From: Pyxicephalus adspersus
Lineage: Eukaryota; Chordata; Amphibia; Anura; Pyxicephalidae
NCBI RefSeq assembly: GCF_032062135.1
Contig: NC_092858.1
Coordinates: 124,635,692 to 124,699,691, forward strand
DNA: 64,000 bases
Direction of reading: 5' to 3'
Positions within the stretch are counted from its first letter, which is position 1. Every line of letters begins with the position of its first letter. Below the pieces are notes generated by a model. It saw only the letters and a program-made list of their open reading frames with translations. It had not been told where the DNA came from and did not search any database. Shown here one piece after another: positions 10,761-23,324 of this stretch. The translations under genes were made by a program, and so were the position numbers.

Positions 10761-13700
10761 CTTTAAAAGAAAAGTTTTTAGACATCCCATATATAAAGCT
10801 GATGACATATTGTACCTGCAGGCAGCTGTTCTGGGTCATAACAGGTTTTCTGTTTGTCAGAAGCCTTTCTAATAATCTCCCTGGAGGGCTGAATGAGCCA
10901 TGGTAATATCTCTATGGCAACGACTGAAAGTTTAACCAGTGTTTAGATTACAGAGGGTGCTTTTACAATAGGCCTTGGGCACACCTGTCTGTGAAAGTGA
11001 CCTGCCTGAATAGACAAAATGCCTTTTTACTAATAAAGTGGCAGTACTAAGTACTAAGGGGAGTTAACCTTCTTCCTGCGTTAGAAGTAAAGACAAAAGG
11101 TTGTAAAGTTTGTACCAAGTTTGTGACAAGATTTCTGTATACTGTGCAATAAAAGCAGAATTATTTTGCATAGCAGCCGAACCTGTTTTGCATGTTTTCT
11201 TTAAGGTACATACGTTTATACCGTAAAGAAAAAAATATTTTCAATGCCAAACTTCTCATTAGCTGACTCATGGAAGATAAACACTAAGCAATATGTTTGA
11301 TTGATTAGTCATAAATGTGAAATTGTTAAAAAAAACTATCAATATTGATTGATATTTCCGCAAAATGTCAACTGAAAATTGATTGGTTAACAATCCAAAT
11401 GAATTAGGGTAATACAGACTGATTGTCAAACTACTGGATGGTACATTGAATACTTGATCATTTGATTGTAAGGGATAACTTTTTATATCAATCATGTTAT
11501 GGATTGGAAATAACATCAAAAGTCAATTAAAGAGTGTATGCCTAGCATTATACAAACCAGGAGTGTATGGTTTTTAAGCTATAAATGCATAATGTTTCTT
11601 ATTTGTATTACATTTACCATATCATTATCTGCAGTGTCCCCATGATTGTCTGTGTAGTACACTTCTGCCTCAAGCTTATTATAGAGCATTCCAGCTGGGA
11701 AGATGTGCAGCAGCGGTTACTTTTAGTTACACAAGCTGTATATGTGCCTGTAGGTATGGTATTGTTTTTACAAACAGATGTGTACTTTTAGACCGTTTGC
11801 CTTGCATGGGCCCAGGCTTGTGTCATAGAAATTAACCTTTAACTGAGAACTATGGGAATAGGGGGAATAATTGTTCCCCCATAACCCCTCCCCCCTGGAA
11901 AAAAAATTCATTTTGGACAAGAAAATGACAAACACTATCAAAAAACATTCCAGAACCAGGGTATTATCAATGTAAACACTAAATGAATGACATTTAGCTC
12001 TTGTTTACATTAGTGAAGCAAAGTGAAAGTTCCTAGGCAGATGAACCGCTAGCCAAACACAACACCAAAACACATGTCTAATATCCCAATACACTTTTAT
12101 GCTATAGTTCATGCTAAGTGCCACATGACGTAGATCATAGGGTTTGGAAGAAAGTGAAAAAAGCCCCAGCATTATTGCAAGAAGAAAAAACCCACTCATG
12201 CTTGTGTGACCTGGCTCCTTCCAGTCTTGGTATAGAATATGCAAGGCAGATAAACTCCTACCACAGAAACCAGAAAAAAACAGGTTACAGGGAGTTCCAA
12301 AGTACAACACACACAATTCTTCTGTTCAGTGGTTTGAGCAGAATGGAATGGATAAAGCAGGGTGATGCCCGACAAACTCTGGTTACACAGGATTCAAGTA
12401 AGATGCACAACAGTTCCATAGAACCTGGAACTGTTTGGCAAGTTATGAAAGCATGCTTGTGTCGCTAGTAGGAGAAAAAAAACAAAAGATATTGTGGAGG
12501 AAGATTCAAGTCATGTTGTACAGAATGAAGTGAGCCAAGCGAGTATGTCTTTGAAGGTTTGACGAAGGTCATCAAATACACGCCAAAAATGAATGTGACC
12601 AAAAAAAACACACACATTACTCAAAGAAAAACAATTTCATTGTTCCAGAGATACTCCAAAGGATGACAAATTGGTTGTTTCCTTTTATCCATCTACAGAT
12701 GATAACTAGCTTTTTACCGAGGTCTTGCTATAGAATGTACACCGCTGAATACTGCAATGTATTCGGGCCATGTCTCATTGTGCACCTCTATACTGTACAC
12801 ACACATCACCACCTGCTCAACCTAAAACATCATACTATTCCAAAAGACTGTGCAACGTATTGTCCACAAAAACCAGTGTCTGCGTCAACCATTGTCTCCC
12901 ATAACAAGTAAGCCCCACTGCTGCTAGCTTAGCTGAATAGTCTTTTTGATCTTGCAAAAATCCCATACTTTAATGAGGGGTATTGTTTCTCAAGTTTTGC
13001 TATTTTGATAATGTTAGCTTTTACTTTTGTTTGTTAAAGGTTTGGTAAAACCACATACTGGTCATACTGGACAAGATTTATAATCCTGTTATTGATTTTG
13101 GGCATCAAATGCATTACTGAGAAAATAAGTGATGAAATCTACAACTTTTGATTGCTAGTGTGAACTTGACAGAGGTTTTATTGCTACCACAACCTTTCTG
13201 AACCTAAAATGCAAATGGCTGGGATATAAATGAAGAATAAATGAAAAGTGGAATCAAAACAATCTAGATTGTCAATACACATGTGATGTGTTTTGTATTC
13301 CTGAATTGGCCCTTGTGACTACCTGTCTGTTATGGTAGAGTGGGCATGGCTCAATACACATAAAAAAACTAGGATGGTTTAGTCAGAATAAATGTTTTGT
13401 TAACTATGGCTATGATAACTAAGGCTCGATTTATAAAACAGGGAATATGACATTCCCTTAAATATTGCCTCATGGGAATCAACTACTCATAATAATATAC
13501 ATGGACCTGGAAGATTCCTATGAGGTAATGTCTGATACTCTGTTCTATATATAGAGCCCTAAATGTTTGCTTTCATGTAGGAAGTTAAAGTAGCTCATAC
13601 TGCTTTACACTCCTCTATCAAATGAGGTGCTATCCTGACATTCACATGGTTTATCTTATGTTGTTGTTTCTAGTACATAGCTTGGCAAATTATATATATT

Positions 13701-15380
13701 ATTATATTATATATATTTATGCAATATTTACATTTTTTTCATTTTGCATGCATGTTTTTTGATGTGGCAGAAAAAAAGCCAAAAAAAAGAACAAAGGAAT
13801 AAGAGTAACACTTTAATCTGGGACTTTGGCATCACTTGTACCAAGGACCCTGGGCACATTACACACATTCTCTTGCTTTGTGCCCTGTGTCCAGAAAGAA
13901 GAACTTTTCATTCTATTATCAAATTTTATTGCTGCCACGCCACTGTGAAATTTGTTATGGTTAGAATGGGTCACTGGCCTCTATTTTGTCAAGATACTCT
14001 CGCTGTTGTGTTCTGCTCATGTGCACGTTTTGCTATTTTTCCCTGTGGGTTCTGGGTCTTTCACAACCTTGGCAGCGCCCATGGGTTCATTGAATAAATT
14101 CATGATAGGAGGTGTGGAGCTGATACAAAAGAATATTCATAAAGGAGGTTTCCTTTTAAATCAGGCTTGAATATTATCCACTATGAACTAGTTTGACACA
14201 CAACCCTACCCAACCTCCTAGCATATGTTGTTTAATAGCTAAAGTACCAAGCTTCTTTAATAAAATAAATTTCTCTTTACCAAGGCAGGTGAATAATGCC
14301 GTTTCTTGTTTTTGGTCATTGTGATTTGGAAAAATCCAATCTTCAAGTTAACAGGACTGTGCTGTGTAATATGTTGGGGCTATTTAAATCCTGTTTAATA
14401 ATAATACCTGTTTGACCACACAGGCTGCTATCTTATACTGTAGAAGGCGCCGACATCTGGATTTGGCCATTTAATTAAGTAGTTGTGAAACATAGGGCCT
14501 GATTTTCTACAGTGTGAGGCGAAGAGAAATGAGTTTAGAAAACAAAATTCAAAATGTTCACATAGTTTTATTTTCAGCTTACAAATTACAAATTACCCTC
14601 ATATTTACTTTACCTCATTTCAAACTTTTGTAAACCAAGTACTCACAATAGGCATAGCCTTCCTCTTTTCCTCCTTTCATTGCTGCCCTAAAAGCTTGCA
14701 TTGTTCCTATAGAGAATGTATTTACAATATAATGACAATATAGGAAGTTGGAGGGGCGTTCCATACACAATGATCCTTTTCCTGAGATCAGCTTTTGTAG
14801 CAATATATACAAGTAGTGAGCAAGACTATTTTTAACACTATACCTTTTATTCTTAGTGTGATCTCCCTTCTGTTTGGTAAAGCAGTGTACTTAAATATAA
14901 TACTGTATTTCTATTATGAGATATCAAAAGTACTAAATAAAGGGAAATATAAAAAGGGCTGTTAGAAATTTGGATAATATAATAGTTTGTTGTATTTATA
15001 AATGCATGTATTACTGTAATTACAAATCTCATCCATAGGTTACTTTGTACATTACTACATATCTTTTGTATAGAAAAAGAATAAACTTTTAACCATTCCA
15101 CTAACACATTTTCTGTTTTCCCTAAATTTATTCACAACTACTTTTTAAAGTTCATGTATACCAAACCAATGGGAGTCAGATATCCATGGTATGTATATAA
15201 GGCAGAGAATTGTCAGGCAGTGGCAGATGTATACATTTCAGGTAGGGCTCACATAGTTGGAGGGTATTCAGGATAGATAGGAGAGATCCAGCTAGGATGG
15301 TGGAGTGAAAAAGGGCAGGAAGGATAAAGTGGTTATCAGCCTTTTAAGCCTTTTTTTCTGGATCTATCCATCTTTAGTCC
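10761..15380. other. Intergenic DNA, no gene seen
   Basis: Open frames here (for example at 12.1-12.5 and 13.7-14.1 kb) show no domain, no splice-site support and mixed composition, so I treat them as chance. Around 11200-11545 the sequence GGTACATACG followed by GTGTATGCC suggests a worn Harbinger-like element. Short AT tracts occur near 13690-13720. Confidence 0.4.
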
Positions 15381-15570
15381 CATTTTCTCACCCTTTAGTA
15401 ACTTTTCAATTTTAAATATTATTATTACTCTTAATATTTACAACTTTATCACCCTAAGCCCTCTTTGGAAAGTCTCATTTTCTCACCCTTTAGTAACTTT
15501 TCAATTTTAAATATTATTATTACTCTTAATATTTACAACTTTATCACCCTAAGCCCTCTTTGGAAAGTCT
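15381..15570. repeat. Perfect 95-bp tandem duplication
   Basis: The unit starting CATTTTCTCACCCTTTAG at 15381-15475 is repeated without a single difference at 15476-15570, head to tail. Perfect identity in otherwise old, diverged non-coding DNA points to a recent duplication or to an assembly artefact from overlapping reads. No coding or regulatory role is visible. Confidence 0.95.
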
Positions 15571-15931
15571 CTTACCCATCCCTACAGTCACAATTTACTT
15601 ATCACTACAATATAGTACATCCATTTGTTATAATATATATCTCCATAACCCAGTATTTACTTCTATCCTTGTTGGTATCAGGGTCAAAACACAAGTAAAC
15701 CTAGCAGCTCCAGTTTATCAGTGTATAAACATTTTTAAATCCCCAACATACCTTAGGTTGCTTGATTGTAATCTTTGCCATACCTTGTTAAAAAATTGTT
15801 ATTTCATTTTTCCCTGTCTGATCCAGGCCTCTTTGGTTTTCATTACTTTGGTAGTAAACAAGCACAATTGCAAATGGATTGTACATTTTTACCGTTTTTG
15901 TAGTTTGAGCCTCATGGCCTTAAGAATGAGC

Positions 15932-15960
15932 CTAGGCTAGAAACACGGTTTCTAGCCTAG
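15932..15960. repeat. Perfect 13-bp hairpin
   Basis: CTAGGCTAGAAAC (15932-15944) is followed, after the 3-base loop ACG, by its exact complement GTTTCTAGCCTAG. This is a perfect palindrome with no T-tract or gene next to it, so it is probably the core of a small foldback element. Confidence 0.7.
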
Positions 15961-17262
15961 TTTCTAACACCTTTTCTTTGCTTATTGACTAAAGGAGGGC
16001 TATCACCAGCCAAGCCTATTGTATGATTTAGGAAAACTTTGTCTAATTTGCAGATTCTTTTTTGGATTGGTTTTAGGAAACAATCATCTTAGGTCTTGAC
16101 TTTTCAGTTTATTATACTGTTTTGAAAATTCATTTGACTGCAGATCAATATAATAGTCAATGAGAATGTTGATATGAGTAGAGAACAGGGCGACATCAAA
16201 TTCATGCCATGTAATGGGGAAATACAAGACCTGATAGTGTTATTTAACTTGACCTGTGTGCTGAGAACCATCTCATGGGTGTATTTTAGTTATCCTAGGT
16301 GACACCCAGATTTGTTTTTTGTGTCAATAAGTGTGTCAAGATGCAGACCAAAGGGGAATAGGACTGATAGGTTGATGGTGTTAACATGGACTATATCCAT
16401 GTTGGCAGGGGCCTGGTGACCTAATTTGATCCAGGAGGTGGTATGCGCCAGCTTGTAAAAGACAGGCAAGTGGTACAGAAAAGACGCAGGGTGCTGGCTA
16501 CAGTGCTAGCAGTTTGTAAGTATTTCTTAAGATAATAAGAAGTTTTATTGGTTTTATGCTTTGCAGAGCTTGCTCTCTTCCTAAACATTTGAGTAACATG
16601 GGTTCTATTTATATTTCACCCAAAATTCACATATTTTTTCACACACATTTGATTTGAAAATGTATGAAGCATGAGTGAACGTAAAATCACTAACTGAATC
16701 CAATTTGAAAAAAATACATTTTGGATAAAGGTGTGTGAATCGTGCAATCATTTGGAAGCTGTAAGAGAGACATCTTGTGGACAAACATGGAACTGCAACA
16801 GTTTGGTTTTGACAAGCATAAATAGCTAACAAGCCAGATGTCATGGTACACACTGGTTTGAGGGTGGACACCAACCCACTTCACTGGAGATGATGGCCAA
16901 GTTGTGGTCCCCAAAAACACTGGAGAGTTGCATGCATTGCATGACTCTTTTAGTGATTATCTCTAGCTCCTGGTGACTTTGTTTTTTTGAGTTTAGGTCC
17001 GCCTTAAGTGCAAGGGTAGTTTTGTATTTTACCCAAGAGTTATGCTTTAAAGACAAAGGAGCGTTTGCAATAATGTTCTGTGTATTTTATCTTTATTACC
17101 TTTGGGACTGAACATTTTAAATTCAAAAACCCATTATGTAGCCGTGCCTGCCTGTGGTCATGTACTTACAGGACTTCTCATTAGGGTTTAAGCTACATAC
17201 AGGCACTAAATTTCCTTCACTTAAGATGAATGTCCATGATAGTCTCAAGTGAACATCTAAAG
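15961..17262. other. Intergenic DNA, no gene seen
   Basis: Only short open frames without recognisable domains are present. Nothing else could be supported. Confidence 0.4.
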
Positions 17263-17490
17263 CAGTTTTTATCATTCAGGGTCACGTAGATCCAGAGATT
17301 CCCTAAGGGGTTCCGTGAGCAATGAGAATTTTGCCTCTCAGGTCAGTTTAAGTGACAACAGCTAACTTTTTGGCTATTTGTAAGGGTGAATTCTTCCCAA
17401 TGATCACCACACTAATGCACTGTGAGTTTTGGTGAAGTAATTATAGCAGAGGTTCCCTGAAGGCCTGAACAATTTTTAAGGGTTTCTCCA
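17263..17490. repeat. Old hAT-like dispersed repeat
   Basis: The block from CAGTTTTTATCATTCAGGG through GGTTCCCTGAAGGCCTGAA matches the order of the copy at 47307-47536, including the shared GTGAGCAAT, GAATTCTTCCCA and CTAATG segments. The ends are worn and no duplication is visible. Confidence 0.5.
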
Positions 17491-18269
17491 TATGCTCATG
17501 TTATTCCATGCTCCTGTATGTTAATCAATGGTCTTCATCCAGCTCCCTCCATAGCATGAACAGCGCTGTCTGTTCAGAGCTTGATGATATTAAAATATCT
17601 CTTTAAAATGATGGGTTTAGCTGAGCTTTAAGAAACTGTCTGCCTCCACAAACAGACACAGGACCAGACATGGTATGTCACTAATGGGGGAGGGGGGTCA
17701 ATAGTGGTGTCTAGTGTTATACCCCCTGCCAAGTCTTTCCATTGGTTATAGTTTTCAGACCTAAAGTTCCACTTTTAGGTTTCCATAATCAGGCAGGTGA
17801 CTATTGCAGATCATTATCTGCCTGATCCCCCTAGGGAAGAGTGACATCAGCCTGGCACAGTCAATCCGGATGGCTGAATGTTATCTGTAGGAGGAAGAAG
17901 AAAAAGAAGATGGCAGCTCCCTGCAATGGAACGGCAGACAGATGCGTCACACAGATGTAGGTCCGCTTTAATTTCTTCTATACCTGTAATTGAAGAAATA
18001 TGAAGGCATCCATGTTACTGCTTGTTAACCTGACATAAAGATTTATTGGTCTCTATAGGTTCTAACCCAATGACCTGGCACAGGTATTCAGAGAAGTTGC
18101 TTTGCTTTGACATTCCGTCCCAGGTCAGTAGCTAAAAACAATGACAATACTCTATACATTATAAGGTCACATATACCGAGCAGCCTGGCTCCCTACACCA
18201 CCATTCTATTCACCCAGCTTACTCTCCCATGTATTACAGCCAGGTAATAGCACTCTGCTCACACAATGA
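17491..18269. other. Upstream flank of STK38, no gene seen
   Basis: A CAGGCAG / CTGCCTG inverted pair lies near 17795-17825, and a purine-rich GAGGAAGAAGAAAAAG run near 17890. Both look like parts of an old dispersed repeat. No exon is supported. Confidence 0.4.
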
Positions 18270-18543
18270 CAACCGCCAAGACTTCTGCGCCGCACTGTGA
18301 GACACTTCTGTATACATAGGGAGGCCACGCCTTCTCTCCTCTATCACGTGACCATGGCGTGACATCACGTCCCGTCCACCTCCAGACCCCTCTAGTCTCT
18401 ACCGTAAAGTAACTTCTGAGAGTCTCGGACGGAGTGTGCGATACCGGTATAGCGACCGGTGGTTCCTCCCTGGTACTTCTGCCTCCACTATAAAGTGCCC
18501 TGGCCGAATCCTTTTAAGAGCGGGCTGACGACCAAGAAGGAAG
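18270..18543 (+). promoter_or_regulatory. STK38: STK38 CpG-rich promoter and non-coding first exon
   Basis: CpG density rises sharply here compared with flanking DNA and falls again after 18550. The block contains TCACGTGAC (18344-18352; E-box/CLEAR-like, bound by USF/TFE proteins in general) and TGACATCACG (18360-18369; CRE/ATF-like). It ends at a strong donor, AAG|GTGAGC, at 18543/18544. No ATG-started frame continues past the donor into STK38, so this is read as a TATA-less promoter plus 5' untranslated exon 1. The coding start lies in the next exon at 23842. The transcription start is not determined; it probably lies near 18380-18430. Confidence 0.72.
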
Positions 18544-19251
18544 GTGAGCCTAGACTGGCAGCTTTGAAGTACATTTACCTTAACCTCTTCTCCCTGAGTT
18601 CCCCCCCTCCTTCTGTTATGGTTTGTTCTAAACGTATATCAGAATTTTGGAGCAGTCCAAAGCTGTCTTTGGATGTAGGGGGCACGGAGTGTGTAGCAGA
18701 CATTGTGTCTGTTGTGAGGCCTTTGTTATGAATTGAATAGTTGTGTGCATGCTGTGCTCACACATGCCAGTGTTATACGACTGCTGGAATATAAAGCCTG
18801 GCTAGGTCACAACCTCTTATCAAAGTGTTACACTCTGTTGTACATCCCTACATGATATGTTGGCGCATTACAAGTGAATATCAATAATAGGCAGATACAG
18901 CAGTGACTTCATGATTGTTGTGACGTCTTAATTCTGCTTTAAAGTTTGTTCTGCCAAATAGGAAATGTGTTTATCTTTCCCTTCTAGGATAATTTACAAA
19001 GACTTTGCTGCACTGGGCGCCTTTGTAACTTCAAAGCCCAACTGCAGCTATTCTTTATTAATGGCAAAGACTCAAAACCACTGCTGAGTGTTTATTGATG
19101 TCTGTGTCCCTATTGGGAGATTTCCCATGTCTGTGACACCAGCTGGACAATAGGACATTATGCAATATCTTAATATATGATCACCACAATAATAAAGTGT
19201 GATTTCGCTGTAGTAGGAGACAGATCTTATGATTTGCTGTTCTTGTGATAC

Positions 19252-19252
19252 G

Positions 19253-19300
<48 letters not shown>

Positions 19301-19336
19301 TATCACAATCGTAGCTATATATATATATAGTGTATC

Positions 19337-19360
<24 letters not shown>
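19252..19360. repeat. Compound (TA)n repeat
   Basis: Long TA tracts are separated by short islands GTATCACAATCGTAGC and GTGTATCA, and the tract ends in ACACACA. It is partly self-complementary as a whole (GATACG...CGTATC). It lies directly beside a miniature element and an assembly gap. Confidence 0.9.
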
Positions 19361-19366
<6 letters not shown>

Positions 19367-19367
<1 letters not shown>

Positions 19368-19516
19368 GTGCTCAACACAGAATTTTTTTTAAGCCGGGTG
19401 GGAAGAAATTGTAGGTGGGTGGCAGCCCCTGTATTGTCACCAAACTCTTTAGTAACCACCCAAAAACAGCCGGGTGGGTGCTGAAAAGTGCCGGGTGGTG
19501 CACCCAGCTAAAAGGG
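19367..19516 (-). repeat. ~165-bp hairpin miniature element, copy 1 (reverse)
   Basis: It reads in reverse relative to the other copies: AGTGCTCAACACAGAA, then AAGCCGGGTGGGAAG, then AGTAACCACCC, and so on to CACCCAGCTAAAAGGG at the gap edge. The outer few bases are therefore lost in the N run. See the copy at 23161 for element structure. Confidence 0.75.
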
Positions 19517-20135
19517 NNNNNNNNNNNNNNNNNNNNNNNNNNNNNNNNNNNNNNNNNNNNNNNNNNNNNNNNNNNNNNNNNNNNNNNNNNNNNNNNNNNN
19601 NNNNNNNNNNNNNNNNNNNNNNNNNNNNNNNNNNNNNNNNNNNNNNNNNNNNNNNNNNNNNNNNNNNNNNNNNNNNNNNNNNNNNNNNNNNNNNNNNNNN
19701 NNNNNNNNNNNNNNNNNNNNNNNNNNNNNNNNNNNNNNNNNNNNNNNNNNNNNNNNNNNNNNNNNNNNNNNNNNNNNNNNNNNNNNNNNNNNNNNNNNNN
19801 NNNNNNNNNNNNNNNNNNNNNNNNNNNNNNNNNNNNNNNNNNNNNNNNNNNNNNNNNNNNNNNNNNNNNNNNNNNNNNNNNNNNNNNNNNNNNNNNNNNN
19901 NNNNNNNNNNNNNNNNNNNNNNNNNNNNNNNNNNNNNNNNNNNNNNNNNNNNNNNNNNNNNNNNNNNNNNNNNNNNNNNNNNNNNNNNNNNNNNNNNNNN
20001 NNNNNNNNNNNNNNNNNNNNNNNNNNNNNNNNNNNNNNNNNNNNNNNNNNNNNNNNNNNNNNNNNNNNNNNNNNNNNNNNNNNNNNNNNNNNNNNNNNNN
20101 NNNNNNNNNNNNNNNNNNNNNNNNNNNNNNNNNNN
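19517..20135. other. Assembly gap (619 N)
   Basis: Unknown sequence. It begins inside the miniature element and after a long TA tract, both hard to assemble. Confidence 0.98.
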
Positions 20136-21499
20136 CCTTTGCTGCCTGACTGAGGATTTTTTAACATAGGTGCGGTCTCATAAACACATTAAACTGCAGG
20201 GCATTCATGTGAGCCAGCCATATAGGATACAATGGGATTTCTACCTGATGTCATTTTACTCCCAAAAATTTATATTTGAAAATACTTTGCTAGTGGCCGA
20301 TGTTTTAAATAGCTGCTGCTTCTGCGCTCTATGGGCACTGCACGTATTCTATACTTGCAGGTGTGTAGAATACTTGCTGCCCTATGCCTGTTGTGTTTTC
20401 TGCTGTTGGTTCATACATCACCACAGGACATAGAAGTCAGCAAAGGGAACCATTGTGGCCTGCAAGGGGAAGCAAATGTTAGGATCATCTGACATTTGCA
20501 TATGATTTGCAGTGGCTAGGGAGGGACTTTTCAATACACGGCTACTAAATATGTAAGAATACAAACTTTTCTTTTACTGGTAGTCTTTTTGTACATATGA
20601 AAATGCGTACACTCATTTTTTTTTTTTTAATGTGAGTGGCAACTATATACCAGTTTCCTCTGCTAACCTGTAAGACAGGAATTGCTCAGATACTTACCTG
20701 TCATAGCTTCTGTCTCCTGATTACTGGCCATTTCCTGCTTCTGTGGATTAGCTGCGACTCAGACCAAGAAGTGGCAATCTGTCAATGCGGACTTAAACTC
20801 AAAAATCAAAAAGTCTTCAGAGGTAGTATAAATGACAAAAATAGTAGCCCTGGCGGCTTTTTTTTGCTTTAGCTCTGCACAGCGCATGCACCCTGTATCC
20901 TATCTATTATTTTGAACAAGGTGATAAGAACTGTTGTGAGAGCCACTTGTAAAGGTCATTTAAAGAAGTCAGAATGTCATTTATACAATGTAAGGTGGTA
21001 TTTTCAGAGTGAAACCTTTAACGAAGTGCACTTCTAATAGTCCTTTTATTAGTGATGCTAGAAGAGTGTAAGGACAATTCTCCCATCTTTTTGGAAGATC
21101 CCTCCCCTCATCCCCATTATCTTCTGGTAAAAATGTGTCACGTTTGTACACTATAGGATGGCCCTTCCTGCATCCGGTCACTCACTGATCAGAGGTATGT
21201 ACAAGGCACTGTTTTTACTCGGGCGGTGTCAGGTATAGGTGGCCTTTAAAGACCATTGCTACAGTTCGTTGGTCCTGTTGGTAGCTGTTTATTTTAACAA
21301 TATCCATTGTCATCATGAGTTCAGAACACTACCCTTGAAATTGAGCGAGCCTCTATATTCTTCAGTCTAGTGGAGGTAGCCTCCTGGCTCAAAAATCAAG
21401 CTTCTGTAATGGAAGAATGTGAAAAAGTTCAGATATGCTATGCTTAAATAATAGAAAACTGAGGGTGGTTCGAGAAGACCTAAATGATCATGTACTTGC

Positions 21500-21666
21500 A
21501 ATGTTCTCCCCTGCCCCTTTTACCCGAGCCCACCACATGGTACTTTCCAGTAACCACCCAGCTGTTTTTTGGGTGGTTGTTGAAAATTTGGGTGACAACA
21601 CAGGGGCCACCACCCACCTACAGCAGCCTTCCACTAGGCTTAAAAAAAAATCCTGGGAGAATGCTG
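21500..21666 (+). repeat. ~165-bp hairpin miniature element, copy 2
   Basis: It starts ATGTTCTCCCCTGCCCC and ends CTGGGAGAATGCT. The inner arms CAGTAACCACCC and GGGTGGTTGTTGAAAA can pair across a short T-rich loop. It is a diverged copy of the family described at 23161. Confidence 0.75.
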
Positions 21667-22303
21667 ACTTGTTATAAGACATTCTGATATTTTCAGATGA
21701 CCCCACAGGCAGGAGGACACACGGAACCCAATATTGCAAGCTCCAGAACAGCATTAGACCCAGTATAAAACGAAGGCCTATGCCCATCACAACGACGTTT
21801 CCTGAAGCGTCAGACAAACCCCTTTAGGACAAGTAGAAAATTAGTAAAATTTGTTTTAGAATTAACAAAAAATTTGTTTGATCTTTTGCCAAAAAAACTG
21901 CTTCTCAATAAATCTAGCAGAAAGATGTTAAAAATGTCTTAGGTTGCAAGCTGTATGTTTTTTAGATTACCCAACAGAAACATAAAGTCAAGGTAAAGGA
22001 GACAGAAGTGAGGCGTGGGTCATTTCACCTCATTTGCTTGTCTGTTTTTTAATTAGGTAGGAGGCCATAGTTTCACTGTCATTCTGTCTTGAAGGAGAAT
22101 AAGCATTATGTTTCTTGAAGGAGGATAAGCATTATCTTTCTAGCAATAATTAACAGTGGTGTAGTGTAAATGTTGCTACGTTTCACGCATATACTTTACC
22201 AGTTGAGGTCCTATTTAGAATGCGTTAGCTGTGCATGTGCAGCATTGTTATTAGGGCCTTTACAAATAAGTATATGACGTGCCTTTAAAAAATAATATAT
22301 AAA

Positions 22304-22441
22304 CACTGTTCTCCCCAGACCCTTTTAGCTGGGTGCACCACCGGGCACTTTTCAGTAAGTACCTGACTGTTTTTAGGTGGTTACTGAAAATTTGGGTCAC
22401 AATACAGGAGCTGCCACCCGCTTACAGCTTCTTCCCAGAAC
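22304..22441 (+). repeat. ~165-bp hairpin miniature element, copy 3 (3' truncated)
   Basis: It begins CACTGTTCTCCCCAGACC and shares the order CTGGGTGCACCACC, TTTTCAGTAA, GGTGGTTACTGAAAA and TTGGGTCACAATACAGG. It stops at CTTCTTCCCAG, so the right end is missing. Confidence 0.75.
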
Positions 22442-23160
22442 ATCTGATGAAAAAAATTGTCACATGAGGTAAATTCAATTTGAGGCCATTGGAATGCCAA
22501 ATGCTTCTAGTGATAACTATGTACAGAACTTGATACAAAGATTATGAAAAGCATATGATTTTTAACCATTATTTTATGTTACCACTAACTATAAGATTTA
22601 GTAGGTCATGGTACAAACATGAATACTTTAGTAATGCATTTAGTTTTTTTTTCTAAATCTGGATTTAGAGCAACTTTAGTTGGATTATCCCTGGGCGTCC
22701 AACCATCCTGTGATGTCTATTGCTAACTTTTGAAAGGCAAGCTTTTTGCAATTTATTAGCTGCTATTATATCCTTAAGAAGACTTTGTCATCAATAGGTT
22801 TAGGCTAACTTGTTGTGGCAAGCACATATGAATTATCTCTGTATATGCATATATGATGATCTAAAGCTACTCAAAAATGTATGCATATTAAAAAATCCTA
22901 GTGTCTCATTAGTGAAATTTTGGTAAATGTGTGGGACATTTGTACTGTGACTTAGTTGTTGGAGCACTCTCTAGCGTCCAAGATGTCATTGTATATAGAG
23001 CAGAAATCAACACGTTGTATATCCAGCAGAACTCGACACTTGTCAGACCAGGCAATGTTTTTTCCAAACTGCTCTTCTCGTGTTTCTGGTAAAGCCTGGG
23101 CAAATTGCACCCTTAGGTGCCAGTTCTTAGCTGACACAATTGGCACCTAGTGTGGTCTCC

Positions 23161-23324
23161 AGTGCCCCCCCCCCCAGCCCCTTTTAGCTGGGTGCAGCAC
23201 CCGGCACTTTTCAGTAACCACCTGGCTGTTTTTGAGTGCTTACTAAAGAGTCATAATACAGGGGCTACCACCCACCTACAATTTCTTCCCACCCAGCTTA
23301 AAAAGAAATTCTGTATTGAACACT
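23161..23324 (+). repeat. ~165-bp hairpin miniature element, copy 4, with target duplication
   Basis: This copy shows the boundaries best. It starts AGTGCCCCCC (worn form of AGTGTTCTCCCC) and ends GAACACT, giving terminal inverted repeats. It is flanked by TGGTCTCC (23153-23160) and GGGTCTCC (23325-23332), an 8-bp duplication with one mismatch. The centre carries the self-complementary block around CAGTAACCACC. An 8-bp duplication with these ends suggests a non-autonomous hAT-type (less likely P-type) element. It has no coding capacity. Confidence 0.75.

Noticed and set aside
12118..12468. 116-codon open frame on + and an overlapping 103-codon frame on -
   Set aside because: No domain, no splice-site support and no recognisable similarity; long chance frames are expected in a window of this size.
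13744..14097. 117-codon open frame on +
   Set aside because: Mixed composition, no motif or signal peptide, no flanking splice or polyadenylation signals in a sensible arrangement.
15381..15570. Tandem units considered as a CRISPR-like or satellite array
   Set aside because: Only two adjacent identical units without spacers, in vertebrate DNA.
15560..15940. 126-codon open frame on +
   Set aside because: It begins inside the second unit of the 95-bp tandem duplication and reads AT-rich sequence; no protein features.
19415..20169. Long open frames spanning the N run
   Set aside because: They are open only because N codons are not stops; same for the frames over 5818-6187 and 31577-32159.
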